A stretch of DNA of 64,000 nucleotides from Actinomycetota bacterium (GTDB lineage: Bacteria; Actinomycetota; Acidimicrobiia; Acidimicrobiales; JAJPHE01). Below the pieces are notes generated by a model. The model ran no database searches. It saw only the letters and a program-made list of their open reading frames with translations, and was not told the DNA's origin. The position numbers and the translations under genes are program-made. Location: contig DAHUYE010000085.1 in assembly GCA_027315345.1 (NCBI GenBank), forward strand, positions 62,001 to 126,000. Reading direction: 5' to 3'. The first letter of the stretch is position 1; each line of letters begins with the position of its first letter. Of this stretch, positions 7,740-15,449 are shown one piece after another.

Positions 7740-8547
7740 CCGGTGCCGGCCGGGCGGGAGCTTTCTTGGCGGGCGTGGACCCGGCCGTCCGGGTGCTGCC
7801 GAGCTCCTCGGTCTGCCACAGCTTGATGCCCCCCAGTAGGCCGGCGTCGTTGTCCACGATGGTCACGTCCGGACCCAGCTTGAACTTGACCCGCCCGGAG
7901 TTGCCCCCGCCGATGTAGAGGTGGTCGTAGTTGATGAGGCCCTGGAGGGTGCGCAGGGCCCGCCTGACCCGCCGGTTCCAGCGGCGCTTACCGATCTTCT
8001 TGCGGGCCGCCTCGCCAATGGCCTCGTTGTAGGTGCGGCCCTTCTCGAAGGGGTGGTGGGCGATCTCCAGATGGGGCGCCAGGTGCCCGTTGTAGAACAG
8101 GCCGGTCCCCACACCGGTGCCGAGGGTCACCACCAGTTCCAGGCCCTTGCCGCTGATCACGTCCGAGCCCTGCAGGTCGGCGTCGTTGGCCACCCGTACC
8201 GGCACACCCAGAGTCTCGGCCAGGGTGCCGGCCAGGTCGAAGCCGGACCACTGGGCGGCCAGGGCCGGCACCGTCTCGGTGCCGGGGCCCGACCGGGTGA
8301 CGAAGTGGGGGGCGGTGACCACCCGTCCCTCCCGGACCACCCCGGGGAAGCCGGCCGAGGCCCGGTCGTAGGCGGGCAGCTTGGCGGCCAGTCCGGAGAT
8401 GACCCGGATCAACTTGTCCGGGGGCATGGGATAGGTGGTGGCCACCCGCTGGCGCTCCCCGTCCATGGTGCCGTCGGCCTTGAGCACGGCCGCCTTGATC
8501 CCGGTCCCGCCGATGTCGATGGCGAGAGTCCGCTGGTTGGTGGTCAT
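7687..8547 (-). CDS. ppgK: ROK-family polyphosphate-glucokinase-like sugar kinase
   Basis: The 286-residue protein opens with the phosphate-binding loop AIDIGGTGIKAAVL and has VANDADLQGSD, VTLGTGVGTGLFYNGH and the late GGGNSGRVKFKLGP region, all matching actinobacterial polyphosphate glucokinases (glucose to glucose-6-phosphate using polyphosphate or ATP). ATG 8547 is chosen because longer starts would run into the divergent exporter. The last 30 or so residues are a Pro/Arg/Lys-rich low-complexity tail whose DNA is antisense to the end of the esterase gene (53-base overlap). Phosphodonor preference is inferred from family resemblance only. Confidence 0.87.
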   Translation of the reverse strand: MTTNQRTLAIDIGGTGIKAAVLKADGTMDGERQRVATTYPMPPDKLIRVISGLAAKLPAYDRASAGFPGVVREGRVVTAPHFVTRSGPGTETVPALAAQWSGFDLAGTLAETLGVPVRVANDADLQGSDVISGKGLELVVTLGTGVGTGLFYNGHLAPHLEIAHHPFEKGRTYNEAIGEAARKKIGKRRWNRRVRRALRTLQGLINYDHLYIGGGNSGRVKFKLGPDVTIVDNDAGLLGGIKLWQTEELGSTRTAGSTPAKKAPARPAPVSPRRTPSGRTPPPPTR

Positions 8548-8644
8548 CGGCCCATTGTTCACGCTGCGAGCGCCCCTGTCGCCTGGGAGGGCCGGCAGTG
8601 ACTCCCGGGCCGAGGCCGCGTAGTTCCCGGGACGGGGACCGCCC

Positions 8645-10222
8645 ATGCCAGCGTCTAACTTTTCCAGGGCCATGGACACGGCTCGGGAGGCGACCAGCGG
8701 GATCGACCGGCCCCTGATGCTCCTGGCCGGGGTGGTGGTGCTGGGCACCATCATGTCGATCCTGGACACCACCATCGTCAACGTCGCCCTGGACACCCTG
8801 GGCCGCGATCTTCACGCCAGCCTGTCCTCGGTCCAGTGGGTGGCGACGGGCTACCTGCTCTCCCTCTCCATGGTCATCCCCATGACCGGTTGGGCCATCG
8901 AACGCTTCGGTCCCCGTCGGCTGTGGATGGCCAGCCTGGTCCTGTTCCTCCTCGGCTCGGTCCTGTGTGGGCTGGCCTGGAACATCGACAGCCTCATCTT
9001 CTTCCGGATCCTGCAGGGCTTCGGGGGCGGAATGATCATGCCGGTGGGCCAGACCATCCTGGCCCAGGCGGCGGGGCCGTCCCGCATGGGCCGCATGATG
9101 AGCATCATCGGGGTGCCGATGATGCTGGGCCCGGTGCTGGGCCCGGTGTTGGGTGGCCTGCTGGTCCAGGACGCCAGCTGGCGGTGGATCTTCTATGTCA
9201 ACGTGCCCATCGGCATCCTGGCCCTGGTTTCGGCGGCGCGCATCCTGCCCCGCATGGAGGTGAGGGGCCACCACCGCCTGGATGTCCGGGGCCTGCTGCT
9301 GCTCTCGCCCGGACTGGCCCTGCTCGCCTACGGCCTGTCCGAGGCCGGGACCGCCGGCGGCTTCGGCGGGACCCGGACCCTGACCGGGGTCGGTGTGGGC
9401 CTGGTCCTGATCGTGGCTTTCGTCCTGCACGCCTACCAGCGGGGCGGCCAGGCCCTGCTCGACATCCGACTGTTCGCCAACCGGGCCTACTCGGCCGGGG
9501 CGGGCACGTCATTCCTCTTCGGGCTGGCTCTCTTCGGGGCCATGATCCTGCTGCCGCTCTACTACCAGATCGTCCGCCAGCAGGGCGCCCTGGCCGCCGG
9601 TCTACTGGTCTGTCCCCAAGGCATCGGCACGGCCCTGGTAATGCCGATCTCCGGCCGGCTGACCGATCAGATCGGCGCCGGTAAGGTCGTCCTCTTCGGC
9701 CTGGCCGTCACCTGTATCGGGACCTTCCCCTTCACCCAGGTCGGTCCCCACACCTCCTACGTTTATCTCCTGGGGGCGCTGTTCGTGCGCGGCATCGGCT
9801 TCGGCTTCACCATGATGCCGGCCATGGCCGCCAGCTACTCCAACCTCGACCACGCCGATGTCCCCCGGGCCACCACGTCGCTCAATATCGTGCAGCGGGT
9901 GGGGGGATCCATCGGCACCGCCTTCATGGCTGTCATGCTCCAGCGCCAGATGGTCCACAATCTCGCTTCCTTAGGCGCCCGGTCCGGCTCGGCCAACCTG
10001 AGCACCATCTCGGCCCTGCCATCCTCCCTGCTGGCCCGCATCGGCGCCCCCCTGGCCCACGCCTTCGGCACCACCTTCTGGTACTCGCTGGGCCTGGTGG
10101 CGGTGGCCTTCATCCCTGCCTCCTTCCTGCCCCGCCGGGTCGGCGCCCGGGTCACCCCGGGCCGGGCCGTGCCGTCCGGCCACGAGGACTCCGACCCGGT
10201 CCTCGTACTGGGACCGGAATGA
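8645..10222 (+). CDS. DHA2-family MFS multidrug exporter (EmrB/QacA type)
   Basis: A 525-residue membrane protein with about 14 hydrophobic segments. Family marks are motif D1 LDTTIVNVALDTLGRDL in helix 1, the helix 2-3 loop GWAIERFGPRRLWMAS (motif A) and the antiporter motif C GPVLGPVLGGLL in helix 5. Such proteins use the proton gradient to expel drugs or lipophilic compounds. It is divergent from the glucokinase and followed after 16 bases by the acyl-CoA synthetase. The pairing with an acyl-CoA ligase hints at an amphiphilic or lipid substrate, but this is only context. Confidence 0.9.
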   Translation: MPASNFSRAMDTAREATSGIDRPLMLLAGVVVLGTIMSILDTTIVNVALDTLGRDLHASLSSVQWVATGYLLSLSMVIPMTGWAIERFGPRRLWMASLVLFLLGSVLCGLAWNIDSLIFFRILQGFGGGMIMPVGQTILAQAAGPSRMGRMMSIIGVPMMLGPVLGPVLGGLLVQDASWRWIFYVNVPIGILALVSAARILPRMEVRGHHRLDVRGLLLLSPGLALLAYGLSEAGTAGGFGGTRTLTGVGVGLVLIVAFVLHAYQRGGQALLDIRLFANRAYSAGAGTSFLFGLALFGAMILLPLYYQIVRQQGALAAGLLVCPQGIGTALVMPISGRLTDQIGAGKVVLFGLAVTCIGTFPFTQVGPHTSYVYLLGALFVRGIGFGFTMMPAMAASYSNLDHADVPRATTSLNIVQRVGGSIGTAFMAVMLQRQMVHNLASLGARSGSANLSTISALPSSLLARIGAPLAHAFGTTFWYSLGLVAVAFIPASFLPRRVGARVTPGRAVPSGHEDSDPVLVLGPE

Positions 10223-10238
10223 GAGAACTGGGACCAAG

Positions 10239-11828
10239 ATGAAAGAGCTCGTCTACCCCCGCCTGTTCCTCCCCGCCTCGGAGCGCTTCTCCACCCGTCC
10301 GGCCGTGGTGGACGGGGACTACCGGGCCAGTTACGCCGAACACGCCGGGCGGGTCCTCAAGCTGGCCGGTGCCCTCCGGGAGATGGGCGTGGGCCGGCGG
10401 GACCGCTTCGCGGTCATGTCGACCAACAGTCACCAGTTCCTGGAGCTGTACCACGCCGCCTACATCGGGGCCGGCGTGGTCAACCCCCTCAACCTGCGCC
10501 TGGCCGGCGCCGAGCTGCGCTTCATCCTGGAGGACTCCGGGACGGAGGTGGTCTTCGTCGATGAACTGTTCTCCGCCCACCTGCTCAACAGCCTGGCCGG
10601 GGCTCTGCCCGATCTGAGGATCGTGTTCATCGGCGCGGCCGGCCGGGCGGAGGAACTGGGAGCCGATGGCCAACCCGGCCAGGGCCGCCGCTTGGTGGAC
10701 TACGAGGACCTCCTGGCTGGCGCCCGCCCGGTAACGCCGGAGGAGCCGGAGGAGGACGATCCCGTCATCCTCATGTACACCGGCGGCACCACCGGCCGGC
10801 CCAAGGGAGTGGTCCTCGACCAGCGGGCCGAGATGCTCAACCTGTACCACATCGCCTACACCTTCGGCCTGGGCGACCAGCGCGTCTACCTGCACCAGAC
10901 GCCGATGTTCCACGCCGCCTCCATCGGCGGTGTGATGGGCATCCCGGCCAGCGGGGGTGTGTCGGTGTGCATACCCATGTTCGATCCCGAGGCGGTGCTC
11001 AAGGCCACCGAGGACAACGCCGTCAACTGGACGGTGATGGTCCCCACCATGATCTCCATGGTCCTCGACCATCCGGCCTTCCGGCCCGAGCGGCTGGCCA
11101 GCATGCGGGACCTGGTCTACGGGGCATCACCCATGCCGGCCGCCCTGGTCGATCGCCTCATCGCCACCTTCCCCGAACTCAACATCTGGCAGGGCTACGG
11201 GATGACCGAGTCGGCTTCGGTGCTGACGGTGCTGGACGCCGAGGACCATCGGCGCGGCGGTGACCGCCTGCGCTCGGCCGGCCGGCCGGCCATGGGGGTG
11301 GTGGTCTCCATCCGGGACGAGAAGGGCGAGGCCGTCCCGGTCGGGACCGAAGGAGAGGTCTGCGCCCGGGCCGGGAATCTGATGACCGGGTACTGGCACC
11401 GTCCGGAAGAGACGGCCGAGGCCTTTCGGGGTGGGTGGTACCACACCGGTGACGCCGGCCGATTGGATGAGGAGGGTTATCTCTTCCTGGTCGACCGGGT
11501 CAAGGACATGATCGTGACCGGCGGGGAGAACGTGTATTCCGTGGAGGTGGAGAACGCCATCTCCACCTACCCGGGCGTGTCCCAGGTGGCCGTGATCGGG
11601 ATACCGGATGAGAAGTGGGGCGAGGCCGTCCTCGCCATTGTGGTGATGGATAAGGGCGCCTCGGCCACTGTCGAAGCGATTCAGGAGCATGCCCGCCAGA
11701 CGATCGCGGGCTACAAGGTGCCCAAGTCGATCGAGTTCCGTACCGAGCCTCTGCCATTGTCGGGCGCCATGAAGGTTCTCAAGCGCGACCTGCGCGCTCC
11801 GTACTGGTCCAACTCCGACCGGAAGTGA
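10239..11828 (+). CDS. AMP-dependent acyl-CoA synthetase/ligase (fatty-acid type)
   Basis: Acyl- or aryl-CoA synthetase of the ANL superfamily (529 residues). The P-loop is MYTGGTTGRPKGVV, the A5-type motif YGMTES, the ATP ribose/hinge motif GDAGRLDEEGYLFLVDRVKD followed by MIVTGGENVYS, and the C-terminal catalytic lysine lies in SGAMKVLKRDLR. The enzyme activates a carboxylic acid as acyl-AMP and transfers it to CoA. Chain length is not readable, though the sequence resembles FadD-type medium/long-chain ligases. The stop overlaps the GTG of the carboxypeptidase by 4 bases (GTGA), indicating translational coupling. Confidence 0.92.
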   Translation: MKELVYPRLFLPASERFSTRPAVVDGDYRASYAEHAGRVLKLAGALREMGVGRRDRFAVMSTNSHQFLELYHAAYIGAGVVNPLNLRLAGAELRFILEDSGTEVVFVDELFSAHLLNSLAGALPDLRIVFIGAAGRAEELGADGQPGQGRRLVDYEDLLAGARPVTPEEPEEDDPVILMYTGGTTGRPKGVVLDQRAEMLNLYHIAYTFGLGDQRVYLHQTPMFHAASIGGVMGIPASGGVSVCIPMFDPEAVLKATEDNAVNWTVMVPTMISMVLDHPAFRPERLASMRDLVYGASPMPAALVDRLIATFPELNIWQGYGMTESASVLTVLDAEDHRRGGDRLRSAGRPAMGVVVSIRDEKGEAVPVGTEGEVCARAGNLMTGYWHRPEETAEAFRGGWYHTGDAGRLDEEGYLFLVDRVKDMIVTGGENVYSVEVENAISTYPGVSQVAVIGIPDEKWGEAVLAIVVMDKGASATVEAIQEHARQTIAGYKVPKSIEFRTEPLPLSGAMKVLKRDLRAPYWSNSDRK

Positions 11829-13099
11829 GGCCCATAGATAGTCGTTGGGCCCGAGACTGGGGCCGCCGGGATCGACGCGGCCCCTCGGCCCGTTCCGTGC
11901 TGGGCCTGATGGCGGTCATCGTCGTCATCGTCGTGATCCTGGGCGCCGTGCAGCTCTTCGTCCGGGCGGTGCCGCCGGTGCGTTATGTCAGCACCGCCCC
12001 GGCCTCCTTCCGGGTCCCCGGGCCGGCTCCCGTCCTACCCTTTCCCGGTCAGGGCGAGGCCACCGTCGGATTGCTCGGAGTGGGGACGATGGGGTCCTCC
12101 GGCGGTGACGGGCCCGTCCCCATCGCCAGCCTCACCAAGATGATGACCGCCTATCTGATCCTGCACGACCACCCGCTCACCGACGGCCAGGAAGGCCCTT
12201 CCCTCACCGTCGGGGCCGCCGACGTGGCCACCGAGGCAGCCGATGCCGCCGGCGCCCAGTCGGTGGTCAAGGTCCAGGCCGGGGAGCAGCTCACCGAGCA
12301 CCAGGCCCTGGAGGCGCTCCTGGTCGCCTCGGCCAACAACATCGGCACTCTGCTGGCTGAATGGGATGCCGGCTCCCAGGCCGTCTTTGTCAGCCGCATG
12401 AACACCGAGGCGGCCCGCCTGGGCATGACCGCCACCCACTACGCCGACCCGACCGGCATCAGCTCCGCCTCCGTCTCCAGCGCCGGGGACCAGGTCCGCC
12501 TGGCCGAGGTGGCCATGACCAATCCCGTCTTTGCCGGGATCGTGGATCTGGCCCAGGTCAACCTGCCTGTGGCCGGGACCGTCTACAACTACGACTACCT
12601 GGTCGGCCATGACGGCATCATCGGCATCAAGACCGGCTCGACCGCCCAGGCCGGCGGCTGCTTCGTCTTTGCCGCCATCCGGGCCGTGGGCCCGGTCCCC
12701 ATCGTGGTCATCGGTGCGGTTCTCGGCCAGCAGGGCCCCTCCATCCTCCAGGCCGCCCTCAACGCCAGCCTGGCTCTGATCAACGCCGCCGGCGCCGCCG
12801 TGCACCCCATCAGCCTCTCCCTCCCCGCCGACGGGACGGTCGCCAGGCTCTCCACCGCCTGGTCGTCCCCCGTGCCGGTGATGGCGCCTGGCACCTGGTC
12901 GACCATCGGCTGGGGCGGGATGACCGTCGGGGTCAGCGTCAGCCGCACCACCCCGCTGGCCCCGGTCAGCCATCTGACCGCCGGTACCCGGCTGGGCTCG
13001 GTCACCCTCAGCCTGGCCGGTCAGCATCACACCTTCCCAGCCACCCTCCAGGCCACTGTGCCGGTGGCATCGGCCCGCTGGCGCCTGGAGCGCCTCTGA
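11825..13099 (+). CDS. D-alanyl-D-alanine carboxypeptidase (S11, DacA-like), membrane-anchored
   Basis: A low-molecular-mass penicillin-binding protein of 424 residues. A basic cytoplasmic tail and single hydrophobic segment (about 24-46) anchor it. The active-site motifs are S102-L-T-K105, S169-A-N171 and K269-T-G271, in the expected order and spacing for peptidase family S11. It would trim the terminal D-Ala of peptidoglycan stem peptides outside the membrane. After the catalytic domain comes a beta-rich C-terminal part from about residue 310. Start GTG 11825 overlaps the ligase stop by 4 bases; the coupling to an acyl-CoA ligase is unexplained. Transcription converges on the transketolase gene. 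Confidence 0.9.
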   Translation: MRPIDSRWARDWGRRDRRGPSARSVLGLMAVIVVIVVILGAVQLFVRAVPPVRYVSTAPASFRVPGPAPVLPFPGQGEATVGLLGVGTMGSSGGDGPVPIASLTKMMTAYLILHDHPLTDGQEGPSLTVGAADVATEAADAAGAQSVVKVQAGEQLTEHQALEALLVASANNIGTLLAEWDAGSQAVFVSRMNTEAARLGMTATHYADPTGISSASVSSAGDQVRLAEVAMTNPVFAGIVDLAQVNLPVAGTVYNYDYLVGHDGIIGIKTGSTAQAGGCFVFAAIRAVGPVPIVVIGAVLGQQGPSILQAALNASLALINAAGAAVHPISLSLPADGTVARLSTAWSSPVPVMAPGTWSTIGWGGMTVGVSVSRTTPLAPVSHLTAGTRLGSVTLSLAGQHHTFPATLQATVPVASARWRLERL

Positions 13100-13112
13100 G
13101 CCGGGCCGTCTC

Positions 13113-14957
13113 TTAGGCCGAGGCCAGGGCGCGGACGGCGGCGGCTATGTGCCCGGCGTCGATGCCGGCCAGGTCCAGCAACTCGTCCGGGGTGCCGGAA
13201 GTGGGCATGCCCTCCACGGCCAGGCGGGTGACCCGCAGGGTCAGGCCCGCCCCGGCCAGGGCGCCGACGACGGCTTCACCGATGCCGCCCTCGGGCCAGT
13301 GGTCCTCGACCGTCACCAGCCGGCCGTCCGTGGCCCGGGCCGACTCGATCAGGCCGGCCTCATCGATCGGCTTCAGCGAGTACAGATCGACCAGGCGCAC
13401 CGAGATTCCCTCCGAGGCCAGGACCTCGGCCGCCTGGACCGCCTCGTGCAGGGTGATGCCGGCCGCCACCACCGTGACGGCGTCATCGGCGGAGGAGCGC
13501 AGGACCCGGCTGCCCCCGATGGCAAAATCCTCGTCCGCCTCGTAGAGGACGGGGGTGTCCCCCCGGGTGGTGCGCATGTACACGACGCCGCGCCGATCGG
13601 CCATGGCCGAGACCAGCTTGGCCGTCTGGTTGGGATCGGAGGGGTACAGGACGGTGCTGCCGTGGATGGCGCGGAAGGAGGCCAGATCCTCCAGGCCCAT
13701 CTGGGAGGGGCCGTCCTGGCCGATGGAGACCCCGGCGTGGGAGCCGACCAGGCGGATGTCGGCCCGGCTGACGGCGGCCATGCGGGCGAAGTCGTAGGCC
13801 CGGGTGAAGAAGGCGGCAAAGGTGGACGCATACGGCTTCCACCCCCGCACCTGCATACCGACGGCGGCGGCCACCATCTGCTGTTCCGCGATGAACATCT
13901 CGAAGAAGCGGTCGGGGTGGGCCCGCTTGAAGATGTCGGCGAACGTGGAGTTGCTGACTTCGGCATCCAGGGCGACCACGTCGGGATGGAACGCGCCCAC
14001 CGCCGCCAGCGCCTCCCCGTAGGCCTTCCGGGTCGACATCTTGGTGCCGAGCTCGTAGCGGGGGAGGGCGGCCTCGGGTGGGGTCGTTTCGAAGCGGTGA
14101 GGGGTCACCCCGGCCGGCGGTGCGCCCACCTTGACCCTCAGGTTGCGCTCCCCGCCCAACTCGGCAATGGCCTCCTCGGGGTCATCCAGCGGCTTTCCGT
14201 GGGCGCCGGGCTGGTCATCGACGGCCTTGACGCCCTTGCCCTTGTGGGTGCGGGCCACGACCACCGTGGGTCGGCCCTTGGTCTCGGCGGCGTCGGTGAA
14301 AGCCCGGTCCACCTCGTCCACGTCGTGGCCGTCGATCTCGATGGCCCGCCAGCCGCAGGCCTCGGCCCGAGCCGCGTAGGACGTGAGATCCCAGCCGTGC
14401 ATGGTCTCGCCCCGCTGGCCCAGCCGGTTGACGTCGACTATGACGGTGAGGTTGTCCAGGCCCTCGTTGGCGGCGTGGTCGAAGGCCTCCCAGATGGAAC
14501 CCTCGGCCATCTCCGAATCCCCGCAGAGGACCCAGACCCGGTAGTCGATCCGATCCAGGTTCTTACCGGCCAGGGCCACGCCGACGCCCACGGGCAGGCC
14601 GAAGCCGAGCGAGCCGGTGGCCACGTCCACCCAGGGCAGCATGGGGGTGGGGTGGCCTTCGATGCGGGAGCCGAGCTTGCGGAAGGTCAGCATCTCCTCA
14701 TCGCTGATGGCCCCGGCCGCCTTGTAGAGCGCGTACAGCAACGGGGAGGCGTGGCCCTTGGAAAAGATGAGGTGGTCATTGCCGGGATTGTGGGGAGCGT
14801 CGAAGTCGTAGCGGAGATGACCGGCGAAGAGAACCGCCATCAACTCGGCCGCCGACATGGAAGAGGTGGGGTGGCCGGAGCCGGCCGCCGAGCTGGAGCG
14901 GATGGAATCCACCCTCAGCTGCTGGGCCAGCTCCTTGCAGAAATCCTGGTCGATCAC
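13113..14957 (-). CDS. tkt: transketolase (single-chain, mammalian-like type)
   Basis: Transketolase moves two-carbon ketol units in the pentose phosphate pathway using thiamine diphosphate and Mg2+. The chain has the N-terminal ThDP motif CGDSEMAEGS...VDVNRLGQ, SKGHASPLLYALY, the pyrimidine domain with catalytic Glu in FIAEQQMVAAAVGM, and a C-terminal domain (VEDHWPEGGIGEAV). At 614 residues it fits the shorter animal-like transketolase clade rather than the 660-residue TktA type. GTG 14957 is preferred: a GGAAGGAAGG ribosome site sits six bases upstream, whereas ATG 14999 (42 bases earlier) has none. It is divergent from the 124-residue hypothetical gene. Confidence 0.92.
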   Translation of the reverse strand: MIDQDFCKELAQQLRVDSIRSSSAAGSGHPTSSMSAAELMAVLFAGHLRYDFDAPHNPGNDHLIFSKGHASPLLYALYKAAGAISDEEMLTFRKLGSRIEGHPTPMLPWVDVATGSLGFGLPVGVGVALAGKNLDRIDYRVWVLCGDSEMAEGSIWEAFDHAANEGLDNLTVIVDVNRLGQRGETMHGWDLTSYAARAEACGWRAIEIDGHDVDEVDRAFTDAAETKGRPTVVVARTHKGKGVKAVDDQPGAHGKPLDDPEEAIAELGGERNLRVKVGAPPAGVTPHRFETTPPEAALPRYELGTKMSTRKAYGEALAAVGAFHPDVVALDAEVSNSTFADIFKRAHPDRFFEMFIAEQQMVAAAVGMQVRGWKPYASTFAAFFTRAYDFARMAAVSRADIRLVGSHAGVSIGQDGPSQMGLEDLASFRAIHGSTVLYPSDPNQTAKLVSAMADRRGVVYMRTTRGDTPVLYEADEDFAIGGSRVLRSSADDAVTVVAAGITLHEAVQAAEVLASEGISVRLVDLYSLKPIDEAGLIESARATDGRLVTVEDHWPEGGIGEAVVGALAGAGLTLRVTRLAVEGMPTSGTPDELLDLAGIDAGHIAAAVRALASA

Positions 14958-14963
14958 GCTCGG

Positions 14964-14973
14964 CCTTCCTTCC
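14964..14973 (-). promoter_or_regulatory. ribosome binding site deciding the transketolase start
   Basis: GGAAGGAAGG on the minus strand lies 6 bases before the GTG at 14957. It lies inside the coding sequence if translation started at ATG 14999, so it argues for the shorter protein. Confidence 0.5.
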
Positions 14974-15046
14974 GGTTGCTCCTGGGGGACAGTACCCATT
15001 GGGGACGCCGCCCATTGACGGTCCTACGGGCGCCCCGAGGGGCCAT

Positions 15047-15052
15047 TACCTT
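15047..15052 (+). promoter_or_regulatory. -10 box TACCTT, probable leaderless promoter
   Basis: TACCTT is followed by 7 bases and the ATG at 15060. No Shine-Dalgarno-like purine run is found in between, consistent with a leaderless mRNA. Confidence 0.45.
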
Positions 15053-15059
15053 CATCCGG

Positions 15060-15434
15060 ATGGACATCGAGGCGTTCTATTCCCAGGACGAGCGGCGCCG
15101 TGCGTCGGAGGAGATCGAATACGGCCGGAACTGGAAGGACGAGCACGGCAACCGTTACGAGATCTCCTACATCGTGGACACCGGGGAGCTCTACGCCATG
15201 CGGGACCCGGCCGGCGGCTTGGTCCCGGTCACCTGGTTCGGGGAGCTCTTCTCCACCCCGGTGCAGATGAGTGAACTGGCCGTGGCCGTCCTGGCCCGAG
15301 TGGACGATCCCGATGCCCTGGCCGACGCCCTGGAGGGCTGGAACGAGGCCATGGAGCGCCCCGACAGCATCGGCTGGCTGGCCGACCGCCTCCACCGCAC
15401 CGGCATCCGCCCCGACCCGGGTGGCCCGAAGTAG
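15060..15434 (+). CDS. conserved hypothetical protein, 124 residues
   Basis: A small soluble acidic protein with no signal peptide or membrane segment. The first half is rich in charged and aromatic residues (EEIEYGRNWKDEHGNRYEIS) and looks like a beta-rich fold, the second half is helical (MSELAVAVLARVDDPDALAD, then a Trp-containing helix). I do not recognise a family. It is divergent from transketolase and converges on the PAP2/kinase-like membrane protein. The same frame is open far upstream on the transketolase antisense strand, but the -10 box at 15047 and ATG 15060 mark a sensible beginning. Confidence 0.6.
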   Translation: MDIEAFYSQDERRRASEEIEYGRNWKDEHGNRYEISYIVDTGELYAMRDPAGGLVPVTWFGELFSTPVQMSELAVAVLARVDDPDALADALEGWNEAMERPDSIGWLADRLHRTGIRPDPGGPK

Positions 15435-15449
15435 GCCCCGAGCTGGGGA

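Noticed and set aside
14957-14999. ATG 14999 as transketolase start
   Set aside because: No ribosome site precedes it and the extra 14 residues are not family-like; GTG 14957 has a strong site.
13149-15059. Long plus-strand open frame running into the 124-residue gene
   Set aside because: It is antisense to transketolase and has no family features; only the part from ATG 15060 looks like a gene.
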